DNA of 57,723 nucleotides, from assembly GCA_029260135.1 (NCBI GenBank), contig JAJDDV010000034.1, forward strand, positions 1-57,723, in the 5' to 3' direction. This document shows, one piece after another, positions 35,200-43,981 of the stretch. Source of the DNA: Phycisphaerae bacterium (GTDB lineage Bacteria; Planctomycetota; Phycisphaerae; UBA1845). A program made the position numbers and the translations under genes. The notes below the pieces were generated by a model. The model was not told the origin of the DNA. It saw nothing but the letters and a program-made list of their open reading frames with translations, and ran no database searches. Within the stretch, counting starts at the first letter, position 1. The number at the start of each line of letters is the position of its first letter.

Positions 35200-37143
35200 A
35201 TGCGACTGAGACGTAGTATCGGCCGGCTCTTCGGAATGGCATTGAGCCTTTCCTTTCTGCACGCCATGGCGGTTCCCATTGTGCAAGCCCAGGATCTTGC
35301 GTTCGCTCCGGGCGCCAACGCACCTACTCCCAACACCACAACGGTCGTTCGAGTTCACGTGAACGACGTCGATCACCTGAACCGAGTCGCCGGCAGGCTC
35401 GACATCTGGGAAGCACACCTCGACGAGTTGTACGTCGTCGCAGCCATCACACCCACCCAGTATGAGTGGCTTGACGGTCTGGGCTATCGGCTTGAGGTCG
35501 ATGGGGGACGAACCGCGTCGGTTAGCGCGCTGGCAGCACTCGATCCGCGGTATCACTACTTCGACAACTTCTACACGAACGCCAACGGCCTCTACGTCGT
35601 GGACTTCCTGCAGGACATCAACGCTGCCTACCCAGACCTCACCGAACTCATCGACATCGGTGACGGCTGGATGGCAGACGCCCCCGGTGAGCACCACCGT
35701 GACATTCTCGTCCTGCGCATCACGAATGAAGATCCAGCGTACGGCCCGATCGGAGACAAACCCGTTTTCTTTCTGTTCGGCACCATCCACGCGCGAGAGG
35801 TGGCCATTCCCGAGCTGGCCATCCGCTACATCAAGTACCTGACCGAAGGATTCGGCGGTGAGGGCGGTTACGGTGTCGATCCGGATGTCACCTGGATGGT
35901 GAACCACAGCGTCGCACATGTTCTGGTCATGCAAAACCCGGACGGTCATTGGGCCAACGAGCAGAGCACCGCGGCCTTCCGGCGAAAGAACATGGACTGG
36001 GACGATGGATGCGTCAGTCCCACGAACTGGGGCGTGGACCTGAACCGGAACCACAGTTTCTTCTGGGGTTGCTGCAATGGATCGAGCGGATCGCCGTGTG
36101 AAGTTACCTATCGCGGACCGACCCCCGCCTCCGAACCGGAGACGCAGGCATTTCAGTACTACTTCGCCTCCGTGATGGTCGACCAGAACGGCCCCAGTGA
36201 CGACAATACGCTGCCACCCGCAGCGCCGGATGATACCACAGGCATATTCATCTCGCTCCACAGTTACAGCGACCTGATCTTATGGCCTTGGAGTTTCTTC
36301 GACCACGGTCCTTCACCGAATGATGGGCAGTTGAGGACTATCGCGCGAAAGTTTGCCTATTACAGTAGATACAATCCCACCGGAGACATCAACTACAACA
36401 TCGACGGCAGCACGGACGACTGGACGTACGGCCGATTCGGTGTCGCGTCGTTTACGTTCGAAGTCGGACCCGGTGCGGGCGCCTGCGGAGGGTTCTTTCC
36501 TGCGTACGGTTGTATCGACGGCATCGACGGCATGACCAGGAACTTCTGGGCCGAGAACAAACCCGCACTGCTCTACGCCCACAAGATCGCCCGCACACCG
36601 TACATCACCGCGTACGGCCCGGACGCAGGTCCTGTTCGGGCGTTACCGAATGTGGTTCGCGCCGGCGCAGCAGTAACCCTGGCTGCCACGGTTGCAGACA
36701 ACCGGGTCATCGGCGATACGCTCCAGCCCATCGCCGCGGCTGAGTACTTCATCGACGAAGCAGGCACCGACGGCACGGGATCGGCAATGTCTCCTTCGGA
36801 TGGCGCCTGGAATGAAACCAATGAGCTCCCCACCGCCTCGCTGGATACCTCGGGACTGGAGGCGGGCAGACACTATCTTCTCGTTCACGGCCGGAGCTTT
36901 ACCGGACAATGGGGACCCTTCACCGCTGCGTTTCTCGACATCTGCTATTCAACCGACTTCGACTGCGACGCAGACGTAGACCTTGTCGATTACTCCACGC
37001 TGCGGGCTTGTCTTGCCGGCCCCGGGGTTGTGACCCCACCGCCGGGTTGTACGGCCGACGAGTTCACCGCGTCTGACCTCGATGACGACTTGGACGTCGA
37101 CTTTGCAGATGTGGCGTCCTTCCGACTGCTCTTCGGTCAGTAG
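35200..37143 (+). CDS. Secreted M14 zinc carboxypeptidase with dockerin-like C terminus
   Basis: A 647-residue secreted peptidase. A signal peptide ends near VQAQ (residue 31). The M14 domain has zinc ligands in TIHAREVAIPE (H197, E200) and ISLHSYSD (H354), substrate-site Arg in DLNRNHSFFWG, and catalytic Glu in FTFEVGPG (E421). This fits carboxypeptidase T-like enzymes. From about residue 585 two Asp-rich repeats appear (DFDCDADVDLVDYSTLRACL and DLDDDLDVDFADVASFRLLF), the dockerin-like ends found on many exported planctomycete proteins. These may mark the protein for attachment or sorting; that is inference. Confidence 0.92.
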   Translation: MRLRRSIGRLFGMALSLSFLHAMAVPIVQAQDLAFAPGANAPTPNTTTVVRVHVNDVDHLNRVAGRLDIWEAHLDELYVVAAITPTQYEWLDGLGYRLEVDGGRTASVSALAALDPRYHYFDNFYTNANGLYVVDFLQDINAAYPDLTELIDIGDGWMADAPGEHHRDILVLRITNEDPAYGPIGDKPVFFLFGTIHAREVAIPELAIRYIKYLTEGFGGEGGYGVDPDVTWMVNHSVAHVLVMQNPDGHWANEQSTAAFRRKNMDWDDGCVSPTNWGVDLNRNHSFFWGCCNGSSGSPCEVTYRGPTPASEPETQAFQYYFASVMVDQNGPSDDNTLPPAAPDDTTGIFISLHSYSDLILWPWSFFDHGPSPNDGQLRTIARKFAYYSRYNPTGDINYNIDGSTDDWTYGRFGVASFTFEVGPGAGACGGFFPAYGCIDGIDGMTRNFWAENKPALLYAHKIARTPYITAYGPDAGPVRALPNVVRAGAAVTLAATVADNRVIGDTLQPIAAAEYFIDEAGTDGTGSAMSPSDGAWNETNELPTASLDTSGLEAGRHYLLVHGRSFTGQWGPFTAAFLDICYSTDFDCDADVDLVDYSTLRACLAGPGVVTPPPGCTADEFTASDLDDDLDVDFADVASFRLLFGQ

Positions 37144-37204
37144 TCTCGCAGTATGCTTCTTGACGCATCTCAGCGGCGCGTCGACCGGCGCAAAGTCGAT
37201 AGTC

Positions 37205-37681
37205 TCATTCCAACTTAAGCACCGCCTCTTCGATCTCCTCGCCGCGAGCATTGGCGAACCCTCGCGCATAGCTGGAGACCACAAACCCGCACTTCTCCAA
37301 CACGCGGAGCGATGCCAGATTGTCTCGGGCGGCGCGAGCGAAGAGGGGGCGCACGTCGATCGCACCCAAAAACTGTGACAACGCTTCCGTCGCCACGCCC
37401 TTACCCCAATACTCCCGCCCAATCCAATAGGTGACTTCCGGGTCGCCGAACCGCTCGAACTTCGCGATGTGCCCCGCCACGTGCCCGCCCCAGACGATGG
37501 TCCTGACGCTGACAGTATCGTCGGTGCGAATCCGATCCCAATGCGACGCAAAGGCCTCTTTATCTGAAGGTCTCTCTCTCGTAAACGCCGCCATCTGATT
37601 GGCTACGGAATCCAGTTGCTGTTCGAAGAAGATGGGTAGATCACCATCGACAACCTCACGGAGCTGGACGGCGATCGACAC
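37205..37681 (-). CDS. GNAT-family N-acetyltransferase (RimJ-like)
   Basis: A 158-residue acetyltransferase. The acetyl-CoA loop region is YWIGREYWGKGVATEALSQFL, the classic RimJ/RimL pattern, and LASLRVLEKCGFVVSSYARG near the C terminus is the closing motif. I chose GTG 37681 because a GGAAGG lies a few bases before it; a longer in-frame start at TTG 37747 lacks support. Target unknown: amino acids, peptides or ribosomal proteins are all possible. It is just downstream of the P-type ATPase, on the same strand. Confidence 0.85.
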   Translation of the reverse strand: MSIAVQLREVVDGDLPIFFEQQLDSVANQMAAFTRERPSDKEAFASHWDRIRTDDTVSVRTIVWGGHVAGHIAKFERFGDPEVTYWIGREYWGKGVATEALSQFLGAIDVRPLFARAARDNLASLRVLEKCGFVVSSYARGFANARGEEIEEAVLKLE

Positions 37682-37750
37682 AAAGGGTTCCTTCCAGACT
37701 TGGCCGCCCCGGTTCCATGCCCGCGCGGCGGCAACTCTCGGTCCCAACCA

Positions 37751-39754
37751 CTACCCCGCCGCTGGCTGAGCAACCATCGGCGTGATGTAGGCCGCGGCTT
37801 CGTTCGTGCGCTGTTCGCCGAAGCGGAACAACCGGGCGCTGTTGAAAATGACCACCGCGGTCGCCACGGTGTGCGCCATCGCCGCCATCACCGGCGTCAG
37901 CGGTCCCCAAACCGCGAGCGTCATCATGCCGACAATAAAGACGACACCGAAAATGATGTTCTGCCAGACGACACGAACCGAACCCTTCGAGAGCTTGATC
38001 AGAAACGGAAGACGGCTCAGATCGTTGTTCATCAGCGCAATGGACGCAGAGTTGATCGCCACATCGCTACCGGCCGCACCCATCGCGATGCCCAGATCAC
38101 TGGCCGCGAGCATTGGCGCGTCATTGACACCATCGCCGACCACTGCCACGCGGTGTCCGCGGCGCCGCAGGTCATCGACCAGGTGCAGCTTCTGCTCCGG
38201 GAGGACCTCAGCCTGCACCTCGGTGCAACCCATCTCCTCGCCGACGCGGTGCGCGACCGACCACTTGTCACCCGTCACCATCGACAGGTTCTTGATGTTG
38301 AGCGCGCGGAGTGCGTCGATCGCCGAACGCGCCTCGTCTCGCGTGCAGTCCTCCAAACCAAGCCAGCCCAAACACTTGCCGTCGCGAACGACATACAACA
38401 TGCTGACGCCCTCCGGCTCCGCATAGGCCGGGTCTTTCGTCAGACTCATGTCGGCGCCGACCTCTTGTAGCCAGTTCGCCCGACCGACCATCACCGAGTT
38501 GCCGTCCACCTTCGCCTGAACACCACGCCCAGCCACCTCTTTGAATCCTTCCGGATGCGCGAGCTGAATCTTCGCTTTCTTCGCGACCGACACCACCGCA
38601 AGCGCCGCAGGGTGCTTGCTCATCTGCTCCGCCGACGCCGCGGCGAAGAGAAGATCGGCGCCATCAACGCCCGGTGCAGGTTTCATCTGACTCAACGAGA
38701 GTTCGCCCGTCGTCAGCGTTCCGGTCTTGTCGAAGATAACGGCCGTCAACGTGCGAGCGTATTCGAGTTGCACAACGTTCTTGATCAAGATGCCCAGCCG
38801 CGCCGCACAGCTCAGCGCCGCCACCATCGCCGTCGGCGTCGCCAGCACCAGCGCCGCCGGGCACGCAATGATCAACATCGTGATGGCTTTGTGAATGCCG
38901 ACCTCTTTGTCCTCAGAGAAGAACCAGACGATCCCCGCCAGCATGATTACGGTCGGCGTGTACCAACCCGCGTACCGATCGACCAAACGCATCAAGGGCG
39001 TGCGTGTTTTCTCCGCATCGAGAATGAGCTGCTGAACGCGGCCCAGCGTCGTGTCTCGACCGGCTTTGGTCACCTTGATGTCGAGCTGACCGGTGAGGTT
39101 ACTCGTACCGCTGAACACCTCTTCACCCGCAGCCCGATCAACGGGAAGCGACTCACCGGTGATGTTGGCCTGGTTGATCGACGATTCGCCGCTGACCACC
39201 TCGCCATCCGCCGGGATATTGTCACCCGGTCGAACACGAACGATCTCGCCCGGCTTGAGCAAATGGGCGTCGATCAACTCTTCCATTCCATTCGGCAGGA
39301 TGCGATGCGCTTTGTCCGGCGTCAGACGCAACAGCGACTCGATCGACGCGCGGGCGCCCAGCGCCGTTCGCGTTTCGATCAGGTTGGATATCACCATGAA
39401 GAACGCGATGATGCCGGCGGTTCGATACTCACCCAAAGCAATGGCCGCCACCACCGCCAGTGCGACCAGCCCCTCCATGTGCGTGCTGCCGCTAAACAAG
39501 GCCTTGATCGCTTGCCACACCAGCGGTCCCCCAAGAAGGATGGCCCCCAATAGCGCGATCACATCGGAGTAGGGGTTATGCGTCCGGCCGTCCGGACCCA
39601 CCGCGAGCTCGAACTGGTAGAGCGTTCGGGCGACCGACGGAAGATCCACGACAAATGCGCTCAGCACGAGCATTCCACCCATCAGCGTGCCAATGAGCAA
39701 CCCGCTGGCTTTGCTCGTTTCCGCCTCGAGTTCTCTCTGATGAACGTGTGCCAT
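37751..39754 (-). CDS. Heavy-metal-type P-type ATPase with CPA motif
   Basis: A 667-residue P1B-type transporter. TGES is at 199-202, the phosphorylated Asp in DKTGT at D342, and the SKHP motif and VVGDGVNDAP follow in order. Eight membrane segments fit. The membrane metal site, usually CPC, SPC, CPH or similar, reads IIACPAALVLATP (298-300 CPA). There is no N-terminal HMA domain; a short His-containing start (MAHVHQREL) is seen instead. The CPA site and lack of HMA leave metal specificity open. No CsoR, CueR or chaperone gene is adjacent. Confidence 0.92.
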   Translation of the reverse strand: MAHVHQRELEAETSKASGLLIGTLMGGMLVLSAFVVDLPSVARTLYQFELAVGPDGRTHNPYSDVIALLGAILLGGPLVWQAIKALFSGSTHMEGLVALAVVAAIALGEYRTAGIIAFFMVISNLIETRTALGARASIESLLRLTPDKAHRILPNGMEELIDAHLLKPGEIVRVRPGDNIPADGEVVSGESSINQANITGESLPVDRAAGEEVFSGTSNLTGQLDIKVTKAGRDTTLGRVQQLILDAEKTRTPLMRLVDRYAGWYTPTVIMLAGIVWFFSEDKEVGIHKAITMLIIACPAALVLATPTAMVAALSCAARLGILIKNVVQLEYARTLTAVIFDKTGTLTTGELSLSQMKPAPGVDGADLLFAAASAEQMSKHPAALAVVSVAKKAKIQLAHPEGFKEVAGRGVQAKVDGNSVMVGRANWLQEVGADMSLTKDPAYAEPEGVSMLYVVRDGKCLGWLGLEDCTRDEARSAIDALRALNIKNLSMVTGDKWSVAHRVGEEMGCTEVQAEVLPEQKLHLVDDLRRRGHRVAVVGDGVNDAPMLAASDLGIAMGAAGSDVAINSASIALMNNDLSRLPFLIKLSKGSVRVVWQNIIFGVVFIVGMMTLAVWGPLTPVMAAMAHTVATAVVIFNSARLFRFGEQRTNEAAAYITPMVAQPAAG

Positions 39755-40353
39755 ATGCCGTGTTCCCTTACCGTTCAGCGTCGGACGCTGCCGAAGCGCG
39801 TCGCCCTTGCCGTCGCCCCCGGGCCAAGGCGCCCAGATAACCGTGTGAAGGATGCCTCGTCAACCGCCAATCCGCTCGCGGTCACCGCCGGGTGATCCCG
39901 AAATCTCCGGCTTGCCCAGATTCCCGCGATTCGGCCCAAACAGGCCTCTCGCTACGCTCATTGCGGGGCGTTGAGCATACTACGACGCCTGCCGAGCCGG
40001 AGTTCATGGGAAGATTGCGAGCCCGGCCAAGCGCGACCTCGCGGAGCCCGGCCCACCAGGTGCGAGCCGAGCCGCTCCCGCGATGCCCATGGCCGAGCGC
40101 AGTGGATCCACAGCACTTCACGACCACCTGCAGCGGCGGATAGCCACAACGCCTCGCCAAAGCCCCGCCTGACAGTGCCGCGGCGAGCTTGCGCTAGAGC
40201 AAGCTCCACTCGAATCTGCCGCCTTGAACGACTCCGCACGCGGCAGACACGCTACTTTCCCTGCGACACCTGATCGTTACACGCTCCAGAAACGCCGAAA
40301 GGCCCGAGTCCAAGCCCGAGCCTTCCGGAAAACTCAATCTCTCTCAGGAGACG
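39755..40353. other. Intergenic stretch with a terminator
   Basis: About 600 bases between the P-type ATPase and the oxidoreductase beta subunit, both on the minus strand. It holds the hairpin at 40299-40324 and short GCCCGGCC-rich, REP-like text near 40015-40070. No coding frame has family features. Confidence 0.5.
40299..40324 (-). terminator. Hairpin after the 2-oxoacid oxidoreductase operon
   Basis: On the minus strand AAGGCTCGGG and CTCGGGCCTT form a ten-pair stem with two G-U wobbles around CTTGGA, 30 bases after the beta-subunit stop. No long T-run follows, so strength is uncertain. Confidence 0.5.
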
Positions 40354-41373
40354 CTACTTTACGTCCCAGGTATCGCCCTCATGAAAGAGGTCGTCGAGCG
40401 AACGGGTCTTCTTCTCACGGGCAACCTCAACCTGACGCATGAGCAGTTCCTCATACGTCGGCCGTTCGACCGCCCGGAAGACCCCCATCGGCTCGGGGAA
40501 TTCCGGATAGTGCATGCGGCTGAGCAAGTACGCCAGACTCGGCTCGAGGGCGCGCTCGTCGTGGAAGAGCAGGTCGTCTTCCTTAACGCCGTTTCCAAGC
40601 GCGACGATCTCCGGGTCCATGCCCTTCAACCGAATGCCCTTGTCGCTCTCCTTTCCGAACACCAGCGGCCTGCCGTGCTCGAGATAAACGGTTGAATCGT
40701 CTTTCGTATCCTTGCCCGTGCTGTACTCGAACGCCTGGTCGTTGAAGATCACGCAGTTCTGGTAGATCTCGACGAACGACGTGCCCTTGTGGGCGGCGGC
40801 GCGCTCGAGAATGTGCTGAAGGTGCTTGGTATTCACATCGATCGTTCGCGCAACGAACGACGCCTCAGCACCGATCGCGACGGAAATGGGGTGCAGCGGG
40901 TAGTCGATCGAACCGACCGGCGTCGACTTCGTCTGCTTGCCCATCGGCGACGTCGGCGAGTACTGCCCTTTCGTCAATCCGTAGATGCGGTTGTTGAACA
41001 AGATGATGTTGATGTCGATGTTCCGCCGGATCGTGTGCAGCAAATGATTGCCGCCGATGCTCAGTGCATCGCCGTCACCGGTCGCCACCCACACCGACAA
41101 CTCGGGATTCGCAATCTTGGCGCCCGTCGCCACCGCGGCGGCGCGCCCGTGGATCCCGTGAAAACCGTAGGTGTCTACGTAATAGGGGAACCGGCTCGAA
41201 CAACCGATCCCCGATACGAACACCGTGCTCTCACGCTTCGCACCGATCTTCGCCAAAACCTTCTTGACCTGCGCGAGGATCGAAAAATCGCCGCATCCAG
41301 GACACCATCGGATGTTCTGATCGCTGGCAAAGTCCTTGGCTGACAGCTCTACCGCAACGGCTTGGGCGCTCAT
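40354..41373 (-). CDS. korB: 2-oxoacid:ferredoxin oxidoreductase beta subunit (KorB-like)
   Basis: A 339-residue thiamine-diphosphate-binding subunit. It opens with IRWCPGCGDFSILAQ, the conserved cysteine start of the beta chains, and has the ThDP/Mg motif ATGDGDALSIGGNHLLHT with NNRIYGLTKGQ. Together with the fused alpha/gamma subunit upstream it makes CoA-acyl compounds from 2-oxoacids, reducing ferredoxin; the type is most like 2-oxoglutarate oxidoreductase. The start overlaps the alpha stop by four bases. A hairpin terminator follows at 40299. Confidence 0.92.
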   Translation of the reverse strand: MSAQAVAVELSAKDFASDQNIRWCPGCGDFSILAQVKKVLAKIGAKRESTVFVSGIGCSSRFPYYVDTYGFHGIHGRAAAVATGAKIANPELSVWVATGDGDALSIGGNHLLHTIRRNIDINIILFNNRIYGLTKGQYSPTSPMGKQTKSTPVGSIDYPLHPISVAIGAEASFVARTIDVNTKHLQHILERAAAHKGTSFVEIYQNCVIFNDQAFEYSTGKDTKDDSTVYLEHGRPLVFGKESDKGIRLKGMDPEIVALGNGVKEDDLLFHDERALEPSLAYLLSRMHYPEFPEPMGVFRAVERPTYEELLMRQVEVAREKKTRSLDDLFHEGDTWDVK

Positions 41374-43247
41374 GATGCTTTCCCGTTCGAAAAGAGTTCC
41401 TCGATCGTCGCCTCGATCTCTCGGACCATGAAGGGCTTACCTTGCACTTTGTTCAGGCCGATCGGTTCGATCTGGCAGATGTCGCGAATGTGGTGCATCA
41501 ACTGACCCAGATTCAATTCCGGAATCAACACGCGACGGAAACGCTTGAGCAGGTCGGTCGTGTTCTTCGGCATCGGATAGAGATAACGAAGATGCGCGGA
41601 CGAAACGTCCAATCCCTTCTTGCGCATGTGCTCGACGGCCGTCGTGATCGCGCCGTACGTGCTTCCCCATCCGAGCACGAGAAGATCGCCGGACTCGTCG
41701 CCGGTCACCGAAAGATCAGGTATGGTCTCGGCGATCCGGTCCACCTTCTGCTGGCGAAGATTCACCATGACCTCGTGGTTGATCGGATCGTAACAGACCT
41801 CGCCGGTGACGTCTTTCTTCTCGATACCACCGATGCGATGCTCGAGACCCGGCGTCCCCGGCAACGCCCACTTGCGCACAAGCTTCTCATCTCGCTCGTA
41901 GGGGTGGAACGCGTCACCCGGCTTCGGATGCCGGATGTCGAACTTCGGCAACGAGTCGATGTCCGGGATGCGCCAGGGCTCCGCACCCTGCGCCAAGTAG
42001 CCGTCAGAAAGAACGATGACCGGCGTCATATACTCGGTCGCGATGCGGAACGCCTCGACGGTCATCGCGAAGCAGTCCCCCGGACTCGCTGCCGCGAGAA
42101 CGCAAACCGGCGCCTCACTGTTGCGACCGAAGATCGCCTGATTCAGATCCCCTTGCTCCGTCTTCGTCGGAAGACCCGTGCTCGGACCGCCACGCTGAAC
42201 GTTGACGATCACCACGGGCAACTCGGTCATCACCGCCAGGCCGATCCCCTCGGCCTTGAGCGCCATGCCCGGCCCACTCGTGCCGGTGGCTGACATCGCA
42301 CCGCAAAACGCCGCACCAATCGTCGACGTAATCGCCGCGATCTCATCCTCCGCCTGGAACGTGCGAACGTCCATGTCCTTGTGACGCGCCAGCTCGTGCA
42401 GAATCTCACTCGCCGGCGTAATCGGATACGTCCCGTAGAAGAGAGGCTTACCGGCACGCTGGGCCGCAGCGATCATCCCCAGGGCGACCGCCTCGTTCCC
42501 GCTGACGCTGCGATAGGTCCCGGGTGTGAGCTTCGCCGGAGCCACTTGATATCGGACCGGGAAGATCTCCGTCGTCTCCCCGAAGTAATACCCGCCGCGC
42601 AGCGCCTGTGCGTTGGCGTCCGCAACGTCCTGCTTGCCCGCGAACTTCCGTTCGATCCAACGGAGCGTCGGCTCCATCGATCGACCGTAGAGCCAGTAGA
42701 CCAGACCCAAGGCGTAGAAGTTCTTACACCGTCCGATGGCCCGCACCGACAACCCGGAGTCTTTGCAGGCCTCGGCGTTCAGCGTGTCCATCGGAATCCG
42801 GAACACCTGATACCCATTCAGGGAACCGTCCTCCAACGGATTGCTCTCGTAGCCGGCCTTGCCCAGGTTGTTCTTGGTGAAAGCGTCCCCATTCACCACA
42901 ACCACGCCGCCCGACTCCAAATCCGCCAGATTCGCCTTCAGCGCCGCCGGGTTCATCGCAACCAGCGCATTGAGCTGATCGCCCGGCGTCCGCAGCTTCT
43001 GCGAACCGAAGTGAACCTGGAATCCGCTCACGCCTGCCACACTTCCCGCAGGGGCGCGAATCTCGGCCGGATAATCGGGCAGCGTGCTGATGTCGTTGCC
43101 GAACGCCGCAGAGGTGTTCCCCATCTGCGTGCCAGCAAGCTGCATCCCGTCGCCGGAATCTCCGCAGAAGCGAACTGTCGTTTCCTCCAGTTCGATGACC
43201 CGCTTCGATTCGGCGCCTGAGTCCGTGGTTTTGGTCGCGACGACCAT
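41370..43247 (-). CDS. korA: 2-oxoacid:acceptor oxidoreductase alpha subunit (fused gamma-alpha, KorA-like)
   Basis: A 625-residue subunit. The N-terminal gamma domain has VRFCGDSGDGMQLAGTQMG (about residues 26-44) and the pyrimidine-binding alpha domain has the FYGTYPITPASEILHEL motif with TGPGMALKAEGIGLAV-like text (SGPGMALKAEGIG). The C-terminal part has LVLGWGSTYGAI. This gamma-alpha fusion is typical of the KorAB type in bacteria with a reductive or oxygen-tolerant TCA route. The ferredoxin partner is not in the window. Confidence 0.92.
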   Translation of the reverse strand: MVVATKTTDSGAESKRVIELEETTVRFCGDSGDGMQLAGTQMGNTSAAFGNDISTLPDYPAEIRAPAGSVAGVSGFQVHFGSQKLRTPGDQLNALVAMNPAALKANLADLESGGVVVVNGDAFTKNNLGKAGYESNPLEDGSLNGYQVFRIPMDTLNAEACKDSGLSVRAIGRCKNFYALGLVYWLYGRSMEPTLRWIERKFAGKQDVADANAQALRGGYYFGETTEIFPVRYQVAPAKLTPGTYRSVSGNEAVALGMIAAAQRAGKPLFYGTYPITPASEILHELARHKDMDVRTFQAEDEIAAITSTIGAAFCGAMSATGTSGPGMALKAEGIGLAVMTELPVVIVNVQRGGPSTGLPTKTEQGDLNQAIFGRNSEAPVCVLAAASPGDCFAMTVEAFRIATEYMTPVIVLSDGYLAQGAEPWRIPDIDSLPKFDIRHPKPGDAFHPYERDEKLVRKWALPGTPGLEHRIGGIEKKDVTGEVCYDPINHEVMVNLRQQKVDRIAETIPDLSVTGDESGDLLVLGWGSTYGAITTAVEHMRKKGLDVSSAHLRYLYPMPKNTTDLLKRFRRVLIPELNLGQLMHHIRDICQIEPIGLNKVQGKPFMVREIEATIEELFSNGKAS

Positions 43248-43776
43248 GGCTCTTTTTCGCTCCTTATCGGTGAAAACTACCCGTGCCCGACGATCTCGAG
43301 ATGCGCCCGGCCAACGTCAGAATCTCTCCGTGGAATGTACATCGGTAGGCCGCGTCGACACGGCCAACTCCCCGGCGGATCTCTGACCGATTTACCTTCC
43401 CCAAGCAATCCGCGTGCCGTCAAGACCCCGCCTGCCGCCACTCGCGGGGCAAAGCGCGGAATCCTAGCCAACACCGATCCGACGGACAAGAGCAAACGAT
43501 AAGTTAGACGCCAAAATTATGCCATTTTTCCGCCTCAACGGGCCCCGAACCGGATCGCCGCGTCTGCCTCCGAGCGCGTCACCAGAATCACCGGTCGCCA
43601 AGCCCATCTGCGACCGTCGAAGACACCGCGAACAACTCCACCGGACCGACAATCCAGTCCACTTGCACCCGAAGATGGAATCTGGCGCATCCGTGCCGGG
43701 CGAGCCATGTCATGAGACGTAGGGCAGGTCATTGCTTCGCCGGAGGCGTAGTGTTGACCTGCCATCTCCAAGCTCC

Positions 43777-43801
43777 GAACCGCATGCTTCAGCTTGCGCG
43801 A
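43777..43801. repeat. REP-like unit, copy in spacer
   Basis: The core GCATGCTTCAGCTTGC is a near-palindrome, matching 22 of 25 bases with the copy inside valS at 32721-32745. Its place in non-coding sequence fits a normal REP location. Confidence 0.65.
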
Positions 43802-43901
43802 CGTGTAGAATCCAGCGAGCCGCCGGCGGAGTGAAATCCCGACCTATCGGGAGTCCGCGCGCGGGTGCCACGGCCAAGCGAGACGCGCCCATGCCGTGTG
43901 G

Positions 43902-43920
43902 CACCGGTTTCCAACCGGTG
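43902..43920. repeat. Perfect inverted repeat, REP-like
   Basis: CACCGGTT and AACCGGTG pair perfectly around TCC. It follows GTGTGG, resembling the GTGGCACGGGC... repeat type of planctomycete genomes; that link is from memory only. Confidence 0.5.
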
Positions 43921-43981
43921 AGGTTACCGCCGACATGCCGCGTGTCCGTCCCCTTCGTGCCTTGGTGGTGGAATCTCTGCT

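Larger units (their letters stand above)
43248..43981. other. Intergenic stretch with two REP-like repeats
   Basis: About 730 bases without a gene I can support. It carries a REP-like unit at 43777-43801 and a hairpin CACCGGTT-TCC-AACCGGTG at 43902-43920. Short frames overlap these repeats and have no family features. Confidence 0.6.

Noticed and set aside
38555..39553. Long plus-strand open frame opposite the P-type ATPase
   Set aside because: It is an antisense shadow of a clear P-type ATPase gene, rich in Arg, with no family features.
40015..40070. Repeated GCCCGGCC text in the spacer, considered as a CRISPR or tandem repeat
   Set aside because: Spacing and units are irregular and only two copies appear; no array structure.
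42381..43220. Plus-strand frame opposite korA
   Set aside because: Shadow of the 2-oxoacid oxidoreductase alpha subunit; no motif.
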